A stretch of 64,000 nt of DNA from Heterodera schachtii. Its lineage: Eukaryota; Nematoda; Chromadorea; Rhabditida; Heteroderidae. The stretch covers positions 331,636-395,635 of the forward strand of contig SIJG01000115.1 of NCBI GenBank assembly GCA_023374025.1, in the 5' to 3' direction. The position numbers and the translations under genes were made by a program. Below, piece by piece: positions 1-10,460 of the stretch. The notes under the pieces are model-generated. The model did no database searches. It saw only the letters and a program-made list of their open reading frames with translations, and had not been told where the DNA came from. Within the stretch, counting starts at the first letter, position 1, and each line of letters begins with the position of its first letter.

Positions 1-3000
1 TTTACTAATTGTAATTAATTAATAATCATTTATTTAAATTTCTTTTTGCTATTTTAATCACATGTTCAGTGGAGGTTTTTTTTAGAATTCCATTACCTGT
101 TCGACATATTAATTAAGTAAAATGTATTATAATATTTTTATCCTCTTCTTTAAAACCACGGCTTTAAAATGTTTTTTAATATCTTAAAGAGAATAAAAAT
201 TTAATTTTTTTTTTGCAAAATTTTACCTTTACAATAAAACACTTTTTTCTCGGCTAAATATCATGCTTTTGCTTCTATGTATGGAGAATAAATTAATTTA
301 TAATTGGATTATTTTAACATTTTTTGATATTTTATTAATTGTGCGTTTTCATTCTGTTTTTTTTTTCTTTGGTTTTTCATTAATATACTCGTTTGTTTAT
401 GTGCATTTTTATTTTAACATTTATAATTGTGCGCTTTCAATTCTTTTTTTCTTTTGGCTTTTGCATTAATATTCTCGGAATTGTTCAAATTTTTTAGAAA
501 TAATTTGAATATTTTTTATTATATTAGAATTGTTGTTAGATTTTAAAGATATATTTATATTTCCTCTTGTCCTTTTAGACGAATCTTAAAGGGGTCTCAC
601 TTCTTAGACGCCCCCATTTAACTTTTAAATTTTCCTTAATGTTTTTATTTTGTTTTGAGATAAATAATATTCTATATAATACTTAACAGGATTAAAATTT
701 GTTTTCTTTTTTGAGTTTGCATACTTATAACAGAATGTCAATAATAATATAAGAAATATTAATTTGAACATCTTCATTTGAAATTATTCAAACAAAATGG
801 AAATAATATTGTTATATTAAAAATCTTTATTTAATATTCTATTTTTTAATAAATTATTTTTCATTAGAGAAAATTAATGCTTTGTTTTCTGCTGTGAATT
901 CATCTCATGTATATTTTTATTTCTAAAAAGCGTATTTAAAAACTATTGATAATTTAATTTTTTAAATAATTTTCATTGGAATTACTTTTTCCTTTAATAT
1001 GCCATTTTGAAGTTATTTTTTTATTTTACTCATTTAAAATTGAAGTTAAATATCTGTCTGTTTATTAATTTAAAATATTTAACGAAAAATCAATTGTGAT
1101 CACATTATTTGAGTTTTCTTGTTTTTCATTTAACTGGTCCTGAATATTTACACCACTTTATGTGGATACGGCATTCAATGAAATGTGATTCGGGCATTAA
1201 CACATGCTTGGAAGTTGAGGAATTAATTACATTATACAAAATAATTTCTTGTTCATAATCAATAAAAAAATTTATTATTTATAATGTGCAAATGTTTTTA
1301 TAATATTCATGTTTTTTGTTTGTAAATCTCTTTTCATCCCTTTTTTTTTTAAATTTCTCGAACAAAATTACTGTTAAATTCACATAATTTTAATTTTCTT
1401 CAATTGATCATTTTTTATGTAGATCTTGGCCAATATTATTTGAACTCGCGCATTTTATTTTTATTTTCACGAATACAATTTACACTTTAATATAATACTT
1501 AAAACATTTATTCAATTAGAATTTCGTTCTCTTCTTATTTTCTTATTTTTTTTACAAATCAAAAAAATAAATAATAATTTTAAAAAAATCAGTTTAATAC
1601 ATTTAATTTACTCAAAAAATCGTTTTTATCACCAGTAACATGCTAAATGTCTAGCAGATACAATGAAAAATGACAAGATTTCATGATTCAATTTTTAAAA
1701 AAATTCTAGTTTTTGTAATTTATTTTTAATTCCTAGTACTTTCGCGGTTTTAAGTAAATTTATAAAATTAAAGAGACGGCGGAGAAAAATTGAAAATGTT
1801 AGCCCTAAAAAGATTTACACAACAATAACGAATTTCATGCCTTTTTGTCTGGAAAAATTTATTACATTAACGAATTGGTAGGAAAAACTTTAAAGCACAG
1901 TTTTTTAATTTCTATGGCACAGGAGAGGTACGACGGTGCCGAAAAAAGCAACATTTTTTTAATATTTATTGAACATTTTATCATTCATTATTCGTTAAAT
2001 GTATAAAATAATACAATTTTTTATATAATTTTTTTTATTAAATGTTTTTCAATTTATTTTTTCAAAGTTCTTAAATTTTTCTCTTCAATAGGCATAAATC
2101 ATTGAATATAAACATTTTAATTCTATTTTTATAATGGAAATAATTTTAAATTTAAAAAAAGGTCAGAAATGCGTCTTTCAAATCCAAGTTAAATTATTTT
2201 TGTGCGATTAATATTTATATCAAAAAATTATTTTCTTAATATATATAATATCAAAAATATTCATTATTACATCTATTCTCTTGTTCTCAGCCCTGTTTTA
2301 ATAATAATGTTATAAAAATATAATCTGCCAAAGTTTATAAATCTATTTTATTTATATTCCGTATTTTTTTGTATGAATTTATTTTGTAATAATATGTGAA
2401 TTATTACGCCTTTCTTTTCAAAGTTTAAATTTAAGAGATCAAATTAAAATAATTTTATTCTTTTTTTTCATTTCTTCACATGCAAATAAATAAAAAAATA
2501 TCAAGCAAATAAATTTTATTTTAATTTTATTTATCTTTACTTTAAGAAAGTAAATAATTTATTTTTTTTATAATTTCCTATTGGATTATGAATTAAATTT
2601 GTTTTTATCGGTAAATTAATATTTTTTTTTAGTTACTCATGGACGAACAAAAGGATTTTTTGTTTTCCATAAATTAATTGATTTCCTGTGATTAGTAATA
2701 AGTCTTTTCTAAATAATAAGTTTAATTAGATTAGTCTAAATACTTTTGACAATTTAATAGAATTATAATTAGCTTTTCTATTATTTTTACAAAATTGTTT
2801 TTTGAATTGACGGTTATTTAATTGGTTTTTTTTTGTCATGTTGATAATATTTAGGTCTAAATAAATTAAAATTTAACGGAAATGTAGTTTTTTTTTTTTA
2901 ATATTATGAAATTATAAAAAAAAATTTTCCTAAAATAAATAGTAAAATTAAAATATATTTTCGTTTATAATCAAATAAATATTTAGAGAAATGGTTTATT

Positions 3001-3655
3001 TATTTTTTTTTTTTCTCGAACTTAGATAATGCTAATTTTTCTCTTTTTTCGTAATTATCAGAATGATGTGAATTTTTCAGCAAATATCTTTGTATATGGG
3101 CCTTCTGTATAAAAATTTTTCGAAATTAATTTTTTAATGATAAAATAGTTAATTTTAACTATTTATTTAAATTGTGGAATTATAAATTATAAATGGTCTT
3201 AAATTTTTTATTCAGCTTTGAATGTATTTTTAGGGGGCTAATTCAGGGAGAATATTATTTTTTTTTGTGAAATTTCTAATCCGTTGTGTAATTAAATTAA
3301 ATTAAGTTTTAGGACCTAAGAATTAGTTGTATTAATATTTATTTTAATGAAAACTTAATTATTTTGTGAAATTGCCATATGCGAATTTTTTTCCATTTTT
3401 AAATCTCTTTTACTGGTTATTTTTATGTTTATTTTTATTCATTTCAATTTTACTATTTAAATTTCTTACCTCGCCTTTTCAGCTAATTGCTTTGTCTTTT
3501 CTTGTGCTCCAATATAATTTTTTTAAAGCTTGTTTTCAATATAAGTATTTTTAAAATAAATAATGTAATATATTTAAAATCAAATTAAGCATTATCAGTT
3601 TAACAATATAAATTTTCATTTTCATTCGATCATTATAATTTTATATATTTATCAG
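1..3655. other. A+T-rich sequence, no gene recognised
   Basis: Poly-T rich non-coding sequence. Short open frames here encode only hydrophobic Phe/Leu/Ile/Tyr strings expected from T-rich DNA. Two patches are less A+T-rich: 1130-1215, inside a 52-codon open frame (1100-1257) without an ATG at its start, and 1735-1945. Acceptor-like TTTTCAG sites occur at about 3080 and 3480. Nothing else is supportable. Confidence 0.5.
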
Positions 3656-3722
3656 AGAACAGTTAGAGCTATCGCATGAAGTGAAGAAGATACAATTTGA
3701 TGATGCTTCTTTTAAAATATAA
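3656..3722 (+). CDS. Exon-like segment with splice acceptor and stop
   Basis: A TTTATCAG acceptor (AG at 3654-3655) is followed in one frame by about 21 codons ending in TAA at 3720. The peptide is hydrophilic and helix-like (fragment EQLELSHEVKKIQFDD). Base composition is clearly richer in G+C than the flanks. It could be the last exon of an unrecognised gene or a remnant; no upstream partner exon was identified. No family is recognised. Confidence 0.22.
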
Positions 3723-5409
3723 TATTTTAAATAAAACTCATTTTTCAAATCTCTCCCACGAATTCATAGATGAGCATAATTTAATATTTTTTGACTAAAA
3801 ATTTACAATTGAATATCTACATTGTATTTTAGTGAGTGTAGTTATGTTGATTAATGAAATAGATTTGGTGTAGATTAACAATTGAAGTGAATTTATCATA
3901 TTTTATATGAAATTAAATTAAATTAAATAAAAAAATTACTTTATTAATTATATTATATGTTATTATAAATAAATTTTTCAATTTTATCTATGATATAATT
4001 CGTTCATATCATAGGTTTTTTTTATTAAATGTAAAATTTTCAATTTTCATCTTTTATTAGCAAAAATAAAAAAAGGGACCAACATATTAAAAATTTAGTT
4101 AATACCTTTGTAAATTTAATGAGAGTTTAAATGTATTTTCTGTTTTTAAAATATTAATAATTGTAAAAGTTTTTATAAAAGTTTTCTGTTTTTTGTTTAA
4201 ATTTCCTGCTCATCCATCTCATATTTTTTTGAAATTTTCTCGAATAAAATTATTTTGAAATTCCAATTTTTTATCTTTTATTATTGAAAATAAATAATTT
4301 TAGTTCTTCGATTCTTTTTTTTATGAGTATTTTAGACAATATTAATTGAAATCGCGCATTTTAGATTAATTAACGAAATTTTAATACAATCGCACCTTAA
4401 TAATAGCAATATGATTGGTTGTTTAAAATTAAAATTCTGGTCTAGATACGAAATTTTTGATATTTTTATATAATATTGAATCTAAAAATTCAGTTTTTAA
4501 ATTTGTGATCAATCAAATTCCATGCGAATTCTCCATTTCCCATAAAAGTAAAAGAAAATCTCATAATTATTTTTTCAAACCAGAAACAAAAATATACAGC
4601 TATTAATGAAATATTGTTGCTAATATTATAAAGCATACAAAGTTGCCAAGTAATTTACCATTCTATTCACTCGATTAATAAATATTGTCTTTTAATACAA
4701 ATTTTTATTTGGTTTTGATTTTTTGTTGTCTTGTATATATTCTTTGTGTTTTTTTATTGTATAATCTTTTCCTTTAAATCCTATTTAATTGACTCCAAGA
4801 TTGCCATTTATGAAGCCTAGCAATAAATATTCAGTATGTTATTTCATATTTGTATATTTATGTTTTTTAACTTTTTTCGCATTATTAAATTTAAAGAGAC
4901 ATTTTAAGGTTGTATTTTTTATTTGTTTTCCTATCTTTTATAATTTAATTTAAGCATTTATTTAAATTATCTCGCATTACGAAAATGTTTATCTGTGCGT
5001 GACGAAATGTCATTATTTATTAAAGATTATTTTTTAAAATTCACTTAATAAATAATATCAAGTGCATTTCTATTTATAAATTAAATAAATAATTTTTTGA
5101 ATTCAGATTTTATTTCATTATTTTTATTACTTATTTAAAATAATAATTCGTCTTCAATGTTACTAAAATAATTTCTTAATAAAAAGGATATTTTGTAAAT
5201 TATTTTTATTCTGATGTAATATATCATTTTTTATATTTTAAATTTAACATTTTTAAATTTAATTTATGTAATTAATTTATTTAATTTATTATTATGATAA
5301 TATATTATTGATTAGACTTTTTGCAACATTTTAATTAAACTAATTTTCTCAATGAGATACTCCGCAAAAATAAACATTTTAAATTTAAAAAATTTCACCG
5401 GCTCCCAAA
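3723..5409. other. A+T-rich sequence, nothing recognised
   Basis: Homopolymer-rich non-coding sequence with a short AAATT microsatellite near 3911-3930. No coding or RNA gene signal was seen. Confidence 0.5.
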
Positions 5410-5485
5410 AGTTTATTCACTTTGATTTATATTTTTAACTTGTACTTTATTTTTTATTTCTTTATTTCCTTTAAATCTCATGTTA
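5410..5485 (+). repeat. Short interspersed repeat, copy 1
   Basis: About 75 bp matching 6260-6330 closely. Both copies end in TTTAAATCTCATGTT (motif at 5470-5482 here). The TTTAATCTCATG terminus recurs elsewhere in the window. Confidence 0.6.
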
Positions 5486-5748
5486 AGTCAGCGCCTTTTA
5501 TGACCAAAAAATTTACTGCAAAATTAAAAAAAAAAAATGTTATAAAATTTATTATCTTCTTTTTGCTTTTAATACTTCTCCATTATTTCATCTCCAAATC
5601 ATTTATACAAATTGCCATTTAATAATTATTACGAATTTTTCAAATGAGTACAAATTTTTCTCATTTGTCCTGACAATTGAATCTTAATATTCATTTTTTG
5701 TTATTCTTAATTAAACATTTATATTATGGAGGAAATATTCATTGGTAA

Positions 5749-5928
5749 AGTAATGATTATTTTGATGTTTATCCTGTTTTTTACAATCAGTCCAAATTTA
5801 TTGATAAATTTTTATTTTATTTTAAAACTAAAATATTTGCAAAATGCCCTATGATTGGGAAGGTTCGATTTCATGACTCATACGGCTCAATCACTTTGAG
5901 AGCAATAAATTTAATTGTAAGCATTTAA
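5749..5928 (+). CDS. Exon-like open frame of 59 codons
   Basis: An open frame without ATG runs from just after a TAA (5746-5748) to TAA at 5926. Its second half is compositionally mixed, with a protein-like peptide (fragment KCPMIGKVRFHDSYGS), unlike the Phe/Ile/Asn strings of surrounding frames. An acceptor-like CAATCAG lies at 5784-5790 and a donor-like GTAAGC at 5917, so an internal exon of about 126 bp (5791-5916) is possible. No family is recognised. It may equally be a relic. Confidence 0.22.
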   Translation, partial: SNDYFDVYPVFYNQSKFIDKFLFYFKTKIFAKCPMIGKVRFHDSYGSITLRAINLIVSI

Positions 5929-6259
5929 TATACTTATTATGTATTAAATACACTTAGTGTTATTTTAATAATAATTTGAATTAATATTAAATTCGTAATT
6001 ATGGTATTATTTTTTCTATTTCTTTAATACTCAAAATTTTAAAATTAAAAAAGATTTTTATTCTCTTGGCTGAAGACAAAATTATCTTTTCGAACCTTTT
6101 CTGGCCATATATTTATTATTCTTTTAATGTGTTTTTAAATTTATGGCTTATAAATAATGAAAAAACAGTTTTTATTGTTATATATTTTTTGTTATGCATT
6201 AGAAATAATATTATCATGATGATTACGTTATTCCAAAATCGTTTATAATTTTTTTTATA

Positions 6260-6330
6260 AAGTTTTGATTTATATTTTTTAATTTATACTTTGTTTTTTA
6301 TTTCTTTATTTCCTTTAAATCTCATGTTTT
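6260..6330 (+). repeat. Short interspersed repeat, copy 2
   Basis: Paralogue of 5410-5485 in the same orientation, with the same TTTAAATCTCATG terminus (6314-6326). Confidence 0.6.
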
Positions 6331-7170
6331 CTAGTGATTTTCATTGATGCTCATTGGTTGTCTTTTATTAAATTAAGTACAATGTATTAAGAATAATTTT
6401 AACTTCTAATTTATTTAATTCATAATTTCTTAACCAATGAAATATAATATTTTTTCTATTTAATAGCTCTGAAAATAGTTATTTTTTTATTTGTATGTGC
6501 AATATAAATTTTTTATTTTGATGTTTAAGTATGTAAAATAGCTTATTCATTATTTTGAAAAACTATTAAAATTTTTTATAATATATGTTGCTCTTTCAAT
6601 TTGATGATTTTTTCATTTTTTAATTCCTAATTTTATTATTTCACCTTTAAGTGTTAAATTTCTTTTTTTTTGTTTATTTAATTTTTGTGATATTGGTCAC
6701 ATACGAAATATGTGCCCTCATGCAATTAAATAATATTAATTTCTTTATGATTTTTGAGAGATTATATTCGACAAAATAAAACATTTATTTAAGTTTGTGA
6801 TTTTTTGAAGGTTTCACTTTAAAAATATTATTTTAAAAAATAGCAAAACCAAATTTTGTTTGGTATTATTTAGTCAAATAAGCTATTCTTTCGTTTTTTA
6901 ATATGTTCACATTCAAGTATTTGGCTCATGTAAGTTCAGTTTTCCAATAATAATTTTAATTTATTAGCTTTTATTTTAGTTTTATCTTCAACAAATGTTC
7001 TCTTTCTTAGTGCTTTCTATGTTTTCAAAAATATATCATTCTTTAAAAATAGTATTTCACTATAAAATCTTTTTTCTATAATAATTAATTTGGTATTTTA
7101 GTAAAAACAAAATAATTATTAATTTAAATTAATAATAAATATTATTCAAATTATTCGCTACGCTGACAAG
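6331..7170. other. A+T-rich sequence, nothing recognised
   Basis: Non-coding, homopolymer-rich sequence. No supported feature. Confidence 0.5.
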
Positions 7171-7173
7171 AGA

Positions 7174-7304
7174 ACACATCGAACTGTGAGTAACCAAATC
7201 AATTTAAAATCAATTCTCGAGTAAAGCATGGTCGATTTGAAGTGGTTTTAAGTGACTGTGGATACTCAGAGTTCGATATATTCCGTTTTCAGACCATCGA
7301 ATAA
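7174..7304. repeat. Imperfect hairpin in a G+C-richer patch
   Basis: Arms ATCGAACTGTGAGTA (about 7174) and TACTCAGAGTTCGAT (about 7264-7278) are near-perfect reverse complements enclosing about 75 bases. The patch also holds a donor-like GTGAGT (about 7185), an acceptor-like TTTTCAG (about 7290-7296) and an open frame with fragment HGRFEVVLSDCGYSEF. It could be a decayed exon or a short terminal-repeat element; the sequence does not decide. Confidence 0.35.
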
Positions 7305-7379
7305 TTCTAAATTATAATTGTGTTTTCAAAATCAAATTATTTTCTTATATTATTTTTCTCTAATTAAAAATAAGCTATA

Positions 7380-7640
7380 TAATTTGTTTTGGTAATGTTC
7401 CACCCTTTTTCTATAATAACTCAAAAAAAATATATAATTCGAAAACGGAATCAAAAATTTACAAAAATTAAACCAAAAGAATTCAAAAAATTTAAAAATT
7501 TTTTTTGAAATTTAGCAGAAAAATAGAGAAATCATTGTAATATCCAATCATGTCAAGGGTGTTATAATAAATTGAATGAATAATTTTCATGCATTTAAAC
7601 AACCTTACATTTTTGAATGACCATAAAAATGCAGAAATAA
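7380..7640. repeat. Unoccupied copy of the foldback host repeat
   Basis: Reverse complement of most of 50324-50590, continuing across the joint into sequence matching 49530-49558. The target GCATTTAAAC is present once here (7591-7600), whereas the paralogue has a 765-bp element between duplicated copies of it. This is the pre-insertion state used to define the element at 49559-50323. Confidence 0.75.
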
Positions 7641-8041
7641 ATTTTAAGCTGTTTTTAACGAACTCTTTTAATCAATATTTACATTAAAAAATTAAATCAA
7701 GGCAATCAAAAATACAGAAAAAATCAATTCTTTCTTTGTGAAAAATATTATGTGAAAAGATTTTTCTTTTTATTTACCTAAATATAAAACTTTCTAAATC
7801 AGATTTAAATAATTAATTTTTTAGTTCATTCTTTAGCATAATAATTTTTCATATATTATTCATTGTTGAATTTCTATTCATTTTCCTTATGATTTTTCAT
7901 TAAGATACGATTATAAGCATTTTATTTTAGCTTATTTAATATTTTTTTATAAATGTTTTAATTGTTTATTTTATGTTAAAAATCTTTCTTTGCTTATAAA
8001 GTGAACTTTTAATTTTTCTTGTCCTTCTCGCTACACAATCA

Positions 8042-8064
8042 GTAGACGTCGTTGGTACGTCTAC
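8042..8064. repeat. Perfect short palindrome
   Basis: GTAGACGT (8042-8049) and ACGTCTAC (8057-8064) form an 8-bp stem around a 7-base loop in a small G+C-richer patch. Function unknown. Confidence 0.6.
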
Positions 8065-8728
8065 AGTTATGTATTTCTGTTTTCTTTAAATGATTTAATT
8101 TTGTTTTGTGAATTACATTCACTAAAATAATTAAAAGGATTCAAAATAAATTATTAAGTTTTATTGGTAGTGCTTTATAATAATGACAATAAAAAGATAA
8201 TATAATTTCAAATAAATAAATATATTTTTTTACATTAATATGATCATTTTGCGATTTTACCATTAATTAATCGTACAGTTTACATAATAGATTAATACTT
8301 ATGCTTATTTGTATAAATAAATATTAAATGTAATTTTTTACAAATAATTTTAAAGTTTTGCATTATATAAAAATTGTTATTAGATTATAAATATATTTTA
8401 TATTTTTTCTTTATCTCAACAATGTTAAGTTTTTGTCATTGGCACTTCTTTAAATTTGCTTTAATTTTAATTTTTTTTAATATGATTTAAATGTAATAGT
8501 AATTTATTACTTTATTCTTTTATTTAAATAATTGTTAAATAAATTTTTTCTTATCTTTATGACTTTTTACTCTTTAATCTCACGGCGGGTAGATTCTTTT
8601 TTCAGTCTATAATTTTCGAGATTTTTTGAATCGCTTTTTATTAATTAAATTTTTTTTCTTCTTATGTTTTTATGCTTAATTTTTCCTTTTAATAAATGTT
8701 TCACGGTTCTTTTCCATTATGCTCGCAG
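8065..8728. other. A+T-rich sequence with an AATCTCACGG motif
   Basis: Non-coding. A TTTAATCTCACGG variant of the recurring motif is at about 8572-8584, the same form as at about 43727-43739. Confidence 0.45.
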
Positions 8729-8852
8729 CAATTTAGCTAAAATGCCATTGAAGAGATCGTTGTCCTCTTTTAAAACGCCGCAAAAATTATTTAAGAGGCA
8801 TAAAAGCCCAATTTTAGCCGCCAAAACTGGCGCTTTTGCTCTCTTTTCTTAA
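8729..8852 (+). CDS. Exon-like segment encoding a basic peptide
   Basis: A frame open from 8664 to 8852 becomes protein-like after 8729. A CTCGCAG acceptor (AG at 8727-8728) precedes it and an in-frame ATG with an AAA context sits at 8742. From that ATG the product would be 36 residues, Lys/Arg/Ser-rich, with two Ser/Thr-Pro-type sites (fragments SSFKTPQKLFKRHKSP and ILAAKTGAFALFS). G or C at third codon positions is more frequent than around it. It could be a last exon, a small gene or a relic. No family is recognised. Confidence 0.3.
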
Positions 8853-10036
8853 ATTTTGGGATGTGGGAGCATAATGGAAAAGTACCTGTTTCACTTATGT
8901 TTTAAGTAATATTTATATATACTTTAAATTTTTATTATCAAAAATTTTATTTTACTGGTCGCCGCTTTATTGAGAAACTAATCTTAAGTTTTGTTATCGA
9001 AATCAATTTTAATGTTTTTTTGCGTAATTAAAACAATTAATTATTTATTAGTTATTTATGTTGCTCTTTTCATCTCGTGTATTCGTATTCTGTTCGGGTT
9101 ACGAGTTTGTACTCTGTGCATTTAAATATTTTTTTGTAATTAATATTTATTTATAAATATAAAAATAATTTTAAGTTAATATTCTTTATTATTATTGCTT
9201 TGGTTTTGTTGCTAACATTAAAATCTTTTTGTTAATTTATTTTTTAATCTTTTTTAAAAACATATCAATTATAATATTTTTACTGATTTTTTTTTAATTT
9301 TTAAAGAAAAAAACGCAAAAATGTTGGACAGTTCGATTAACTGTTTAAAATCTTTTTATCATTAATTCTTATGCGATACTATTTAATATTTGTACTTTTT
9401 ATTTTTATTTGAATTGACAATATTAGTTTTTCAATTTCATTAAATATTAAATTCGATTTCCTATAATCATAATTATAATTTTATTATTTTTATCCTGTTA
9501 AATAATATATTTATATCACAATGTCTTTTTAATTAACATTTTTACGAAAATAATAATAATTAATTTCACCAGTTTAAATAAATCTCTTGTGAGATTTACT
9601 CTTGTTGTGGGGGCTTGTCTACATTGTATATTTGCATTATTTACAATATGTAAGAATTTCTTATTTAAGAAATTTTAAAATTTAATTGTATTTCTATATA
9701 ATATTAAATATTTACTTAAATTGTAAAAATATTTTTAATTTTTCTTGGTGAACTGACATTCCAAGAGTTATTGTTGTCGGTAGCACCACTACAATTTGTT
9801 TTTGTTAAAACTAGATTGTTTTAGCGTTCTTAATTTTTAATTGAAGAATATGTTTGTTTAATTGATATTTTTCTGATTTTTACAATTATTCATTAACCCA
9901 ATATTAATTTATTCCAAACTGATTTAATAATGGTTAAATTAATTTAAATTTTCATTTAATCACTTTTCAATTTCTTTCTTTCTTATTCGGAGGTAAATCA
10001 CTAGTCAGTTCGATTTTTCGATATAAAAAAACTTAA
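8853..10036. other. A+T-rich sequence, nothing firm
   Basis: Mostly non-coding. A short frame near 9755-9830 looks mildly protein-like but has no start, acceptor or relative, so it is not called. Confidence 0.45.
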
Positions 10037-10231
10037 ATTTATTTATTTCAAAGACATTTCGTAAATTCAAAAAATCAAATTAATATTTTGGAAATGAGAA
10101 TTAAAAGAGAAAGGGCAGCGATTGAAAAAAGTATTTCTATTTGGAAGGGGCGGTCCCTCCCTCCCTCATTGGTTGAGCCAATAGCGCCTTACAGTACTAT
10201 ACGGACTAACATTTATAAACTAATTATTTAA
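10037..10231 (+). CDS. Exon-like open frame in a small G+C island
   Basis: An open frame of 64 codons from after TAA 10034-10036 to TAA 10229. An in-frame ATG at 10094 would give 45 residues with a basic start (MRIKRERAAIEKS) and a Pro-rich middle (RSLPPSLVEPIAPYS). The DNA at 10140-10190 is strikingly G+C-rich, with GGGGCGG followed by ATTGG and CCAAT as an inverted pair, so the patch might instead be a promoter-like sequence that happens to stay open. It ends about 230 bases before the RepA terminus. No family is recognised. Confidence 0.22.
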   Translation: MYLFQRHFVNSKNQINILEMRIKRERAAIEKSISIWKGRSLPPSLVEPIAPYSTIRTNIYKLII

Positions 10232-10460
10232 TATAGTTGAATTAAATAATTAAAATTTAATTATTTACATTATGTTATTCTTATTATTTTCCAAAAATTT
10301 AAGTAAAATAATATTCCGTTTATTGTAAATTATACTATCATAAAATGGATTATTGAGTAACACAAAAAATTTATTAAATATTTATTATATTTTGAAATTT
10401 ATAAAAAATTTAAAAATTTATTTTATTTTTTTGCCAGTAAAAAAATTTTTGAATCTACTA

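Noticed and set aside
1100..1257. 52-codon open frame with a protein-like middle
   Set aside because: No start, no acceptor and no relative; length is not exceptional for a locally less A+T-rich patch.
1669..1880. Open frame of about 68 codons with KRRRRKIENV
   Set aside because: No ATG or splice signal supports it; kept only as a note.
8886..8893. CTGTTTCA, the nematode piRNA upstream motif
   Set aside because: Only about one or two copies on both strands, which is what base composition predicts; no clustering.
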